A stretch of 64,000 nt of DNA from an uncultured Clostridium sp. (GTDB lineage: Bacteria; Bacillota; Clostridia; Lachnospirales; Lachnospiraceae), in NCBI GenBank assembly GCA_902496665.1, contig CABVBU010000013.1:1-64000 (forward strand). The letters are read 5' to 3'. The position numbers and the translations under genes are program-made. Positions within the stretch are counted from its first letter, which is position 1, and every line of letters begins with the position of its first letter. The notes below the pieces were generated by a model, which saw only the letters and a program-made list of their open reading frames with translations, searched no databases and had not been told where the DNA came from. Of this stretch, positions 26,334 through 33,604 are shown one piece after another.

Positions 26334-26386
26334 CGAACAAGTGTTCTGTACCTGTTAATCATAATATAATCCATGTAAAAAGTCAA
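26334..26386 (-). promoter_or_regulatory. recA promoter with LexA (SOS) box
   Basis: Minus-strand TTGACT (26381-26386), 17-base spacer, TATGAT (26358-26363). Just past the start is AGAACACTTGTTCG (26334-26347), which fits the Gram-positive CGAACnnnnGTTCG box at all but one outer base. Confidence 0.85.
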
Positions 26387-26425
26387 CTGTTTCTTATCAT
26401 TCCGACCGCTTTTGATCAAACCGCA

Positions 26426-26558
26426 GTTACTGTTCACGCCTTGCGCAAACAGTAACTGATTTTGCCGATGCTTCGCATTCCAAATCGGCAAAATCCACTA
26501 CCACCACTGTACTGTACGGAATTTTCAGTTCAGAAAATTCCTACCCGTGTACAGTAAC
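26426..26558. mobile_element. 133-bp MITE-like element, second subfamily
   Basis: Same length and design as copies A and B but a different sequence. Ends read inward GTTACTGTTCACG and GTTACTGTACACG. An exact 8-bp duplication AAACCGCA flanks it (26418-26425 and 26559-26566; the match extends to 10 bases if one end base is shared). Internal perfect stems: GTTACTGTT/AACAGTAAC, an 11-bp ATTTTGCCGAT stem with a GCTTCGC-containing loop, and GGAATTTTC/GAAAATTCC. It lies about 40 bases upstream of the recA -35 box. Confidence 0.85.
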
Positions 26559-26566
26559 AAACCGCA

Positions 26567-27091
26567 GCCTTTTTTATTCACCGCCATACTCCGCCTCCTC
26601 TCCGGCAGATTTCCCGCATTTTGATACCGTTTTTTTCCCGCTGTCCTCTGCTGCAAAATATCGTTCTGCCTGTTTTGTTTAACTGTTTTCCTCAACTTCT
26701 TTGCAGCTGTACACCACCTTCACAGCTGCACGCTTTCTTATATTCTCACTGAGATCCGCAGCGATCCGCCGCCGGGACGATGCTTTTACGCATCATGAAC
26801 CATCTGCCGTCCGGAACAGACTTCCCGGAACGATTTCAGATATCCGTACTATATCGAATTTCCCTGATGGTGTCAATCGGCATTCTCCACAAATTCAACC
26901 CTTCAATTTTTAACTCAACAGCAGTGATCCCGGATGTGTCCGGTACATTCTGGTGTCTCGCGCGGTCACCTGCGGCAATCTGTATCTTCGCGCGAGTCCA
27001 CATAAAAGCGGCAGCCCATGCCCACAATACATGTTCTGCCGCCATTCTATCCTATCATATACATGATATTCTCCGGAAACGTGCCCGGATC
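26567..27091 (-). other. Recombination-gene upstream gap with an orphan promoter
   Basis: No conserved gene recognised. A strong minus-strand promoter, TTGACA, 17 bases, TATAGT (26848-26876), points into about 260 bases without a conserved frame. A ribosome-binding site GGAGG and ATG at 26587 open a 20-codon frame that runs into the mobile element. The transcript might be a non-coding RNA or the stub of a gene. Confidence 0.4.
26957..27002. repeat. Second copy of a 46-bp hairpin repeat
   Basis: Perfect 8-bp stem CTCGCGCG/CGCGCGAG around a 24-base loop. It matches 9251-9296 across its length, including the shared GCGGTC and AATCT..ATCTTCG segments. Function unknown. Confidence 0.65.
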
Positions 27092-28444
27092 CTATCTCTC
27101 CTTCGAAGCTCCTGCTACCAGTCCGCTGAGCGCCAGAAGCGCCAGAACATTCGGAATAACCATAAGCCCGTTAAAGAAGTCTGCCAGGGACCATACAAGT
27201 TCCAGCTTCAGGCAGGAACCGATCACGATGCAGACAACGACGATCAGGGAGTAAAGCTTTGATGCCTTCTCGCCAAACAAATACTTCACGTTCACAAGTC
27301 CGAAGAAATGCCAGCTTAAGATCGTGGAGAACGCGAAGAAGAACAGGCAGATCGCAACGAAGATGATTCCTGCGCTGCCGAAGCCTTTCATGAATGCCGC
27401 CTGTGTGAGGGCGGTACCGTCCTTTCCTGTGCTCATAACGCCTGTTGTGAGGACGGAGAATACGGTCAGGTTCAGGACGATAAATGTGTCGATGAACACG
27501 CTGACCATCGCGCAGAGTCCCTGATGATGCGGGGATTCCGCTTTCGCTCTCGCGTGGGCATGCGGGGTGGATCCCATGCCGGCCTCGTTGGAGAAAAGAC
27601 CGCGGGCAACACCATAGCGGATCGCCTCACGCACCGTGATTCCGGCACCTGCGCCGAGAACCGCCTGCGGATCAAACGCGCCCTTCAGGATCGAAAGGAA
27701 CGCTGCCGGGAGAGCCGTGATGTTCATGCAGATCAGGACTAGGCTGCCGACGATATAAACACCCGCCATGATCGGAACAATCTTCTCAACTACCGTTGCC
27801 AGACTCTTTGTTCCTCCAAGGAAGATCACCGCCGCGATCACTGCGACGACAACGCCGACGATCACCGGTGAAAGCTCCACATGGAATACCTGAAATGCTT
27901 CCACAAACGCTGCCCCTATGGAATTGGACTGAACCATATTTCCCATAAAGCCCAGTGCAAGAATAATAAATACCGCGAACAGTGTGGAAAGCGCCTTTCC
28001 GAACGTGCCCTTGAACGCCGCCTTGATGTAGTAGACAGGACCTCCTGTCACCTCGCCGTTTACCTCTGTCTTATATGTCTGTGCCAGAACTGCCTCCCCG
28101 TAGATCGTCGCCATTCCCAGAAATGCGCTGACCCACATCCAGAAGATCGCGCCCGGGCCACCGCCGATGAGGGCTGTCGCCGCTCCGGCAAGGTTTCCTG
28201 TACCTACCTGGGCTGCGATGGCTGTCGCGATGGACTGAAATGGTGTCATCTCACCTTTTTCGTGCTTTTCGCCGTTCATGCTGAAATGCCCGAATACCTG
28301 GCGGACGCCCTCTCCGAACTTTCTGACCTGGATAAATCTCAGGCGGACCGTATAGTAAAGTCCGGTTCCGCATAAGAGAACGAGCAGGAGAAAGCTCCAC
28401 AGAAAATCATTTCCCTTTGTTACAAGCTGCATCAGTGTGTCCAT
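27092..28444 (-). CDS. Alanine/glycine:cation symporter (AGCS family)
   Basis: 450 residues with about ten membrane segments. It has the family motifs TGLYYTVRLRFIQVR, the GTGNLAGAATALIGGGPGAIFWMW segment, a TYKTEVNGEVTGGPVYYI segment and FSNEAGMGSTPHAHA. It imports alanine or glycine with Na+ or H+. A glycine riboswitch lies directly upstream on the same strand, which points to glycine as the relevant substrate and to glycine-dependent control. AGGAGG precedes the ATG at 28444. Confidence 0.95.
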   Translation of the reverse strand: MDTLMQLVTKGNDFLWSFLLLVLLCGTGLYYTVRLRFIQVRKFGEGVRQVFGHFSMNGEKHEKGEMTPFQSIATAIAAQVGTGNLAGAATALIGGGPGAIFWMWVSAFLGMATIYGEAVLAQTYKTEVNGEVTGGPVYYIKAAFKGTFGKALSTLFAVFIILALGFMGNMVQSNSIGAAFVEAFQVFHVELSPVIVGVVVAVIAAVIFLGGTKSLATVVEKIVPIMAGVYIVGSLVLICMNITALPAAFLSILKGAFDPQAVLGAGAGITVREAIRYGVARGLFSNEAGMGSTPHAHARAKAESPHHQGLCAMVSVFIDTFIVLNLTVFSVLTTGVMSTGKDGTALTQAAFMKGFGSAGIIFVAICLFFFAFSTILSWHFFGLVNVKYLFGEKASKLYSLIVVVCIVIGSCLKLELVWSLADFFNGLMVIPNVLALLALSGLVAGASKER

Positions 28445-28539
28445 TTTAATTATCCTCCTCTTTCATCATCATAGCCGCCAGCCTTTTCTTTAAATTTCCG
28501 GCTGTCCGGCAGCATGGAATATCCCCTCTGAATTTCCAT

Positions 28540-28730
28540 GCAATAAAATAAGAGCTGATATTTATCAGCTCTCCAAAGAGTAGAACATTTGCATACAACG
28601 GGGTGTTGCCCCCATTGTGGTTATTTGTATGCCCTGTCCTTTTGCCTGAGAGATCAACCGGTACCATGGACATGAACCGGTCTTACACCTTCGGCGCTCC
28701 ATTCGGAGACTCTCCAGAGTGTCCAGACGG
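28540..28730 (-). promoter_or_regulatory. Glycine riboswitch (single aptamer) with terminator
   Basis: On the minus strand the leader contains CUCUGGAGAG, then GCGCCGAAGGUGUAAG, then CUCUCAGGCAAAAGGACAG (aptamer about 28634-28728). These are the hallmark conserved parts of the glycine (gcvT) aptamer. Only one aptamer is present. A GCAUACAA/UUGUAUGC hairpin and then an AGAGCUGAUA/UAUCAGCUCU stem with a U-rich tail (28541-28570) form the likely expression platform. Singlet aptamers of this type are known upstream of AGCS transporters. Confidence 0.93.
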
Positions 28731-28875
28731 ACGTTTGTCCGTCTGAACTGCACTTATGTGTTACATACTATCACAGTTTTCCTTCTGTATCAACGTGTTT
28801 TTGAAGTAAAGCGGCAAATTTCGTAATTTTTGTAAATATTGTCACATATGACCTGCAGATCATCTGTCTTTTGCT

Positions 28876-30282
28876 TCAATCTGCCGAATCATATTCTAAC
28901 CGCTCCGTCCGAGTCTCCTGACGCTGTTTTGCAGCCTCCAGCTCATGCTGCTTTAACGCCTCCGAGAACTCTACGCGGATCTCCGTCCCCTTGCCCTTCT
29001 CACTCTCAAGGGTCAATTTTGCCCCGTGCTGGGCGACGATATGCTTTACGATCGCAAGTCCCAGACCGGTTCCTCCTGTTGCCTTCGAGCGGCTCTTATC
29101 CACGCGGTAGAATCGCTCAAATACCCGCTCCTGATGCTCTGCGGAGATACCGATTCCGGTGTCCTTCACAGAAAGGAACGTATGCCCGTTCTCAATGCCT
29201 GTCGTCACTGTCACGGTTCCGTCCTTTTTGTTGTACCGGATCGCATTGTCGCAAAGATTATAGATCAATTCCTCCATCAGCTGCTTATCCGCGAAAACTG
29301 GCGCTTCTCCGCCCTGTACCCGGATCGTCACATTCTGTTTCTGGGCATTCATCTGGAGCATGTCCACACATTCTCTCGCCAACGGAAACAGATCCAGATC
29401 TCTATACTCCACATCTTTCTTTCCGCCGTCAAGCTGGGAAAGCTGGATGATATCATTGATCAGGGTCAGAAGTCTCGCCGCGTTTTTATGGATCTCCGAC
29501 GCAAACCGTTCCGTATTCTCTCCGGACATGCCGTGTTCGATCAGTTCCGCATAGCCGGAGATTGCCGTGAGCGGGGTCTTGAGCTCATGGGACACGTTCG
29601 CCGTAAATTCCTGCCGGACCTGGGAGCTCTTTAAGATATCTTCATGCTGCTGTCGGATCTTATTCATAAACGGTACCAGCTCCTTGTAGGCAGCCTGCGT
29701 CCCCGGCTCCGAAAGGTTCTCCGCCATCTGCTCGATGGGCGCCACAAGGTTCTTTGTAAAGTAATTAGCCATCATGATACAGAAGAAAAAGAGAAGGACA
29801 AATACTCCCACTACCGTCATCATCATGTTCTGGGTCAGGGCAAAAATATTGTCGCCCTCTCTCGCAATCCTTAAAATCCGTCCGTTGTCCAGCCGGATCG
29901 CATAGTAGAACAGATTTTTATCCAAGGTCGTCGACCGGCGGGTTCCGCTTCCTTCTCCGACCTTCGCCGCCATGTGGATCTCCGGGCGGTCCTCATGGTT
30001 ATCCATCACAGAAAAATCCGCATTGCTGTCAAAAATCACGCTCCCGTTGGCATTCACCACCGTGATGCGCAGCGTATCCGGGTTCAGGTCGTAGGCATCC
30101 GGGTGCAGATCGGATATATCGTCGAAGATGTGCAGATTTTTCATGACGAGGGCATCCGCCTTCAGATCCCCGATGACCTGTTTCCGATAGACCCCGTAAA
30201 AAACAAATAAGGCACACAGCAGTGTCAGTAAAATTGCGAACACTGCCGTGGCCAGAAGTTCCATATGGATTTTCCGTTTCAT
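28876..30282 (-). CDS. phoR: Sensor histidine kinase, PhoR-like
   Basis: 468 residues. The first membrane segment (~8-30) precedes an external sensory domain (~30-160), a second membrane segment (~165-187) and a HAMP-like linker. The HisKA domain contains NVSHELKTPLTAISGYAELIEHG with the phospho-accepting histidine. The ATPase domain has N box (LIYNLCDNAIRYN), G1 DTGIGI, F box (ERFYRVD) and G2 GGTGLGLAIVKH. It overlaps the response regulator gene by 4 bases. The adjacent Na/Pi transporter makes phosphate the likely signal, as with PhoR, but this is inferred from context. Confidence 0.9.
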   Translation of the reverse strand: MKRKIHMELLATAVFAILLTLLCALFVFYGVYRKQVIGDLKADALVMKNLHIFDDISDLHPDAYDLNPDTLRITVVNANGSVIFDSNADFSVMDNHEDRPEIHMAAKVGEGSGTRRSTTLDKNLFYYAIRLDNGRILRIAREGDNIFALTQNMMMTVVGVFVLLFFFCIMMANYFTKNLVAPIEQMAENLSEPGTQAAYKELVPFMNKIRQQHEDILKSSQVRQEFTANVSHELKTPLTAISGYAELIEHGMSGENTERFASEIHKNAARLLTLINDIIQLSQLDGGKKDVEYRDLDLFPLARECVDMLQMNAQKQNVTIRVQGGEAPVFADKQLMEELIYNLCDNAIRYNKKDGTVTVTTGIENGHTFLSVKDTGIGISAEHQERVFERFYRVDKSRSKATGGTGLGLAIVKHIVAQHGAKLTLESEKGKGTEIRVEFSEALKQHELEAAKQRQETRTERLEYDSAD

Positions 30283-30944
30283 TCGATCATATACCCCACA
30301 TTTCTCACAGTGCGGATCATGGAACCCGCTTCACCGAGTTTCTGTCTGAGCGTCCGGATATGCATGTCCAGGGTTCTCGACTCACCTTCAAAGTCGATTC
30401 CCCAGACCCTCTCTAAAATGATCTCTCGTGTCACTACAATCCCCGCATTGTGGAGCAGGAGCTTTAATAGCTCATATTCCTTAAATGTCAGGCTGCACGG
30501 AATGTCCTTCACGTATACCATATGTTTCTCATCATCCAGGAAGATATCCCCCAGGGTCAGGAATTTATCTTCCTCCATCGTCCTTCTGAGCACCGCCTTT
30601 ACTCTGGCGATCAGCTCCATGACACCAAAAGGCTTTGTCAGGTAATCATCCGCTCCGACATCAAGTCCCTTTACCTTGTCGATCTCGGTACTCTTTGCCG
30701 TCACCATGATGATCGGAAGCTTTTTCGTCTCCGGACGGCGGCGGAGCTTTGCAACGATCTCCAATCCGTCCTCGTCCGGCAGCATAATGTCCAAAAGGGC
30801 AAGATCCGGCTGCTTCTCTTCCAGCTTTTTATAAAAATCGCGGGCACATTCAAATCCTTCCACCTGATATCCGCTGTTCTTTAACGCGAACATCTCAATC
30901 TCCAGAATATTTTTATCATCTTCTACCGCATAGATCAGAGCCAT
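30279..30944 (-). CDS. phoB: OmpR/PhoB-family response regulator
   Basis: 221 residues from ATG 30944, which follows AGGAGG at 8 bases. The receiver domain (1-115) has the acidic pocket AVEDDKN, phospho-acceptor LLDIMLPDEDG, and VTAKST and DYLTKPF. The C-terminal winged helix (~130-220) carries FKEYELLKLLLHNAGIVVTREIILERVWG and TLDMHIRTLRQKLG. It pairs with the kinase encoded next in the operon. Phosphate-response assignment rests on the neighbouring transporter and its candidate Pho boxes. Confidence 0.9.
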   Translation of the reverse strand: MALIYAVEDDKNILEIEMFALKNSGYQVEGFECARDFYKKLEEKQPDLALLDIMLPDEDGLEIVAKLRRRPETKKLPIIMVTAKSTEIDKVKGLDVGADDYLTKPFGVMELIARVKAVLRRTMEEDKFLTLGDIFLDDEKHMVYVKDIPCSLTFKEYELLKLLLHNAGIVVTREIILERVWGIDFEGESRTLDMHIRTLRQKLGEAGSMIRTVRNVGYMIE

Positions 30945-30985
30945 GGTCCAATCCTCCTGTCTCACTTTCTGTCTTACTTTCTGTA

Positions 30986-31144
30986 TAACCGTTCAGTACC
31001 TTAAAAACATTCTACGTAACTGTTCAATACACAGTTACGCGCAAAAATCCATTCCAAATCGACTGTGCCGATAGGATTTTTGCCTTCTAGTCTAAGTTTT
31101 CTTACGGTCAGCGCAGCAAGTGCGCAGACCTACTGAACAGTTAC
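30986..31144. mobile_element. MITE-like element, copy C, beside an orphan left end
   Basis: The element proper is 31016-31144 (129 bp), flanked by an exact 8-bp duplication CATTCTAC (31008-31015 and 31145-31152). Its left hairpin is GTAACTGT/ACAGTTAC, where copies A and B have GTAACTAT/ATAGTTAC: both sides of the pair changed together. A stray left end (TAACCGTTCAGTACCTTA, 30986-31003) lies just before it, the remnant of another copy. It sits between phoB and the Na/Pi transporter gene. Confidence 0.85.
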
Positions 31145-31163
31145 CATTCTACTACATATCTGC

Positions 31164-32939
31164 CTATACCGGAAGCATATATTTGTCGCGGTACTGCTCT
31201 ACCATCGCCGCGAAATGCGGATCTCCGTCACGCTTCAGGTTGTCAAGGTAACCGTGGGTATCAAAACCGTCACGGTCGATCTCGATGACGCTGACCGCGA
31301 TATTGGAGCAATGGTCGGAAACACGCTCCAGATTCATGGAAATATCGGAAAGCACAAATCCCTGCTCGATCGTGCATTTTCCCTTCTGGAGTCTGCGGAT
31401 ATGGTTTGCCTTTACGACGGTATTGATATCGTCGATGACCTCCTCAAGAGGCTCCACTCTGGCTGCCTCATCCGTATTGTTCGTCTCAAAGGCATCGATG
31501 GACAGGTTCAGGATCTCCTTTACCGCGTCGAAGAATATGCCAAGTTCCTTCTCCGCCTTGCTGGAGAACTGCATTTCTTTTTCCTTCATCTCTTTTGCGG
31601 AATCTTTCAGGTTCATACCATGATCAGAAATACGCTCAAAATCTCCGATGCAGTGTAAGAGCAGGGATACGGTATGGCTGTCTGATTTGGAAAGATTCTT
31701 TCCGCCGAGCTTTACCATGTAAGTTCCAAGCTCATCCTCATAGCGGTCCACAAGATTTTCCAGTGCCTCCACACGGGCTGCCTTTTCGTCATCATAGCCG
31801 TGAAGCAGATCCACCGCCGTGAAGAAGCATTCCCGCGCAAGCTTCGCCATCTGGATCGTCGTCTGACGGCACTGCTCAACCGCAAAAGCCGGGGTGTCGA
31901 GGAAACGCTGGTCGAGAAGACGGAACGCTTCTTTTTCCTGATTCTGGACCGGAGCTTCCTTCTTCTCCTCCGGGATCGTGAGACATGCCAGCTTTACAAG
32001 ACCGTTGCCGAACGGAAGAAGCATGATCGTTGCCGCAATATTAAAGCTGCTGTGGATCACGGCAATTCCCATGGCGTTTGCCGCTGTGTCCAGGAAGGAA
32101 AAATGAACGAATGCGTTAATCGTATAAAAGACGATCATAAAAATAACGGTACCGATAATATTAAAGTAAAGATGGACCAGCGCCGCGCGCTTTGCGTTCT
32201 TTGAGGCACCGATGCCGGAGAGCATCGCTGTCACACAGGTTCCGATATTCTGTCCCATGATGATCGGGAGCGCAGTACTGAAATTTACCGCCCCTGTGGC
32301 GCATAATGCCTGAAGAATGCCGACGGACGCGGAGGAGCTCTGGATGATCGCTGTGAGGACAGCGCCTGCGATCATTCCGAGAACCGGGTTCGAGAACATT
32401 GTCAGGATTCCGGTAAATTCCGGGACGTTTGCTAACGGTTTCACAGCACCGCTCATGGTCTCCATTCCGGTCATTAAAATCGCGAAACCGATCATGATGG
32501 TTCCGGCATCTTTTTTCTTCTCCTTCTTGGAGAACATGATAAAACAGACGCCGATGAGCGCCAGAACCGGTGAAAATGATGTCGGTTTTAACAGCTGTAC
32601 AAAGAAATTTCCACTCTCAATTCCGGTAAGGCTTAAGAGCCAGGACGTCACCGTCGTTCCGATGTTCGCGCCCATGATGATGCCAACCGCCTGGGTCAGC
32701 TTCATAATACCGGAGTTTACGAAACCTACGACCATGACGGTGGTTGCGGATGATGACTGGATGATCGCCGTAACTCCCGCTCCCAAAAGAACCGCCTTGA
32801 TCGGATTTGATGTCAGTTTTTCAAGAATTCTTTCCAGTCTTCCACCGGAAAGCTTTTCGAGACCTTTCCCCATGGTCTCCATTCCGTAAAGGAACAGCGC
32901 GAGCCCGCCAAGCATCGTCAATACACCAAAAAAATCCAT
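31164..32939 (-). CDS. Na/Pi cotransporter family protein with PhoU-like C-terminus
   Basis: 591 residues. The N-terminal ~320 residues carry two repeated membrane units with the NptA/SLC34 signature QSSSATTVMVVGFVNSG and QSSSASVGILQALCATG, plus GANIGTT and GQNIGTC. The C-terminal ~220 residues are two helical PhoU-like repeats (e.g. FERISDHGMNLKDSA and LERVSDHCSNIA). It should import inorganic phosphate with sodium, with the PhoU part tuning activity or signalling. Its position beside PhoR/PhoB and TTTTACA repeats in its upstream region suggests induction by phosphate limitation. Confidence 0.93.
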   Translation of the reverse strand: MDFFGVLTMLGGLALFLYGMETMGKGLEKLSGGRLERILEKLTSNPIKAVLLGAGVTAIIQSSSATTVMVVGFVNSGIMKLTQAVGIIMGANIGTTVTSWLLSLTGIESGNFFVQLLKPTSFSPVLALIGVCFIMFSKKEKKKDAGTIMIGFAILMTGMETMSGAVKPLANVPEFTGILTMFSNPVLGMIAGAVLTAIIQSSSASVGILQALCATGAVNFSTALPIIMGQNIGTCVTAMLSGIGASKNAKRAALVHLYFNIIGTVIFMIVFYTINAFVHFSFLDTAANAMGIAVIHSSFNIAATIMLLPFGNGLVKLACLTIPEEKKEAPVQNQEKEAFRLLDQRFLDTPAFAVEQCRQTTIQMAKLARECFFTAVDLLHGYDDEKAARVEALENLVDRYEDELGTYMVKLGGKNLSKSDSHTVSLLLHCIGDFERISDHGMNLKDSAKEMKEKEMQFSSKAEKELGIFFDAVKEILNLSIDAFETNNTDEAARVEPLEEVIDDINTVVKANHIRRLQKGKCTIEQGFVLSDISMNLERVSDHCSNIAVSVIEIDRDGFDTHGYLDNLKRDGDPHFAAMVEQYRDKYMLPV

Positions 32940-33011
32940 AAATTTTCCCTCTTCAAATTCATTAACATTTTGTTTATCTCTTTCTTACCATGTATCAGAA
33001 TATCAGAGGAA

Positions 33012-33052
33012 TGTAAAATGCTTTGTGGGTGATATGTAAAATCTGTGTAAAA
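33012..33052 (-). promoter_or_regulatory. Candidate Pho boxes before the Na/Pi transporter gene
   Basis: On the minus strand TTTTACA occurs three times (33012-33018, 33035-33041, 33046-33052), at 11 and 23 bases, that is one and two helical turns. Direct TTnACA repeats at about 11 bases are how PhoP/PhoB sites look in Firmicutes. Confidence 0.6.
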
Positions 33053-33115
33053 TATCAGGGCTCAGAACTGTCTTAAATTTCTTTTAGAATTTGTTCTGTT
33101 TTATACTGGAGTCGA

Positions 33116-33144
33116 TTGATGGAATATCTTAGATATGTTAGAAT
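33116..33144 (+). promoter_or_regulatory. Promoter of the toxin mRNA
   Basis: TTGATG, 17-base spacer, TAGAAT, with ACTGGAGT just upstream (33105-33112). The expected start is near 33151, giving a leader of about 80 bases. The same layout is repeated in inverted orientation at 33412-33451. Confidence 0.8.
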
Positions 33145-33232
33145 TTTGATAGTGTCACCATAACGGTAGGCGGTTGGTCCCTGACTTACATAAAACTCCT
33201 AAACGGGAATTTCGTGGAAAGGAGGGAATGCC

Positions 33233-33331
33233 ATGAGCATTATTGATTTCATCGCAGTTGTAAGCTTTGGTCTAGGTTGTTTTGGACTGGGCTATAGCAT
33301 TGGAAAAGATATTGTAAATGCAAAAAAATAA
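33233..33331 (+). CDS. Small hydrophobic peptide, candidate type I toxin
   Basis: 32 residues: a hydrophobic, glycine-rich membrane segment (IIDFIAVVSFGLGCFGLGY) followed by a basic tail ending NAKK. That is the general form of membrane-acting type I toxins and holin-like peptides. Ribosome-binding site AAAGGAGG (33218-33225) is 7 bases before the ATG. CTCCT at 33196-33200 could pair with AGGAG and mask it. The gene lies between two convergent promoters and ends in a bidirectional terminator, so an antisense RNA can cover its 3' end. I do not recognise the peptide's family with certainty; toxicity is inference from size, composition and architecture. Confidence 0.75.
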   Translation: MSIIDFIAVVSFGLGCFGLGYSIGKDIVNAKK

Positions 33332-33367
33332 CCGCCCCGACCTAGGAAATCGAACGGTTATTTTTTT
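33322..33367. terminator. Bidirectional terminator shared by toxin mRNA and antisense RNA
   Basis: ATAACCG and CGGTTAT form a stem, with seven A before and seven T after, so each strand has a U run. It immediately follows, and partly includes, the toxin stop codon. Confidence 0.85.
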
Positions 33368-33404
33368 GATACCTAGGGCCCAACCGTCTATCGGTGGCAC
33401 TCTT
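33322..33404 (-). ncRNA. Candidate antisense antitoxin RNA
   Basis: A minus-strand promoter TTGAAA (33435-33440), 17 bases, TATATT (33412-33417) predicts a start near 33404. The RNA would end at the shared hairpin (33329-33361) followed by seven U, giving about 80 nucleotides. It overlaps the last codons and the terminator of the toxin mRNA. Its first ~25 nucleotides closely resemble those of the toxin mRNA. Confidence 0.7.
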
Positions 33405-33464
33405 TGTTTTTAATATAGCATACTTTATAAGGGATTTCAATATACTCCAGTTTATTATAATTTC

Positions 33465-33597
33465 GTAACTATTCAGTACCTTCATAGTTACGTGCAAAAA
33501 TCCATTCCAGATCAGCTTCGCTGATGGGATTTTTGCCTTCCAGCCTATGTTTTCTTACGGTCAGCGCAGCAAGTGCGCAGACCTACTGAACAGTTAC
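33465..33597. mobile_element. 133-bp MITE-like element, copy B
   Basis: Its 131-base core (33466-33596) is identical to copy A at 21063-21193. An exact 8-bp duplication ATAATTTC flanks it (33457-33464 and 33598-33605). It lies between the antisense promoter of the toxin locus and the last base of the subtilase stop codon. The identity of copies 12 kb apart indicates recent spread. Confidence 0.9.
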
Positions 33598-33604
33598 ATA
33601 ATTT

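Noticed and set aside
26207..26587. Small gene interrupted by the element upstream of recA
   Set aside because: Removing the element would rejoin a frame of about 80 codons, but that frame would run through the recA promoter, the LexA box and the recA start, so it is probably chance.
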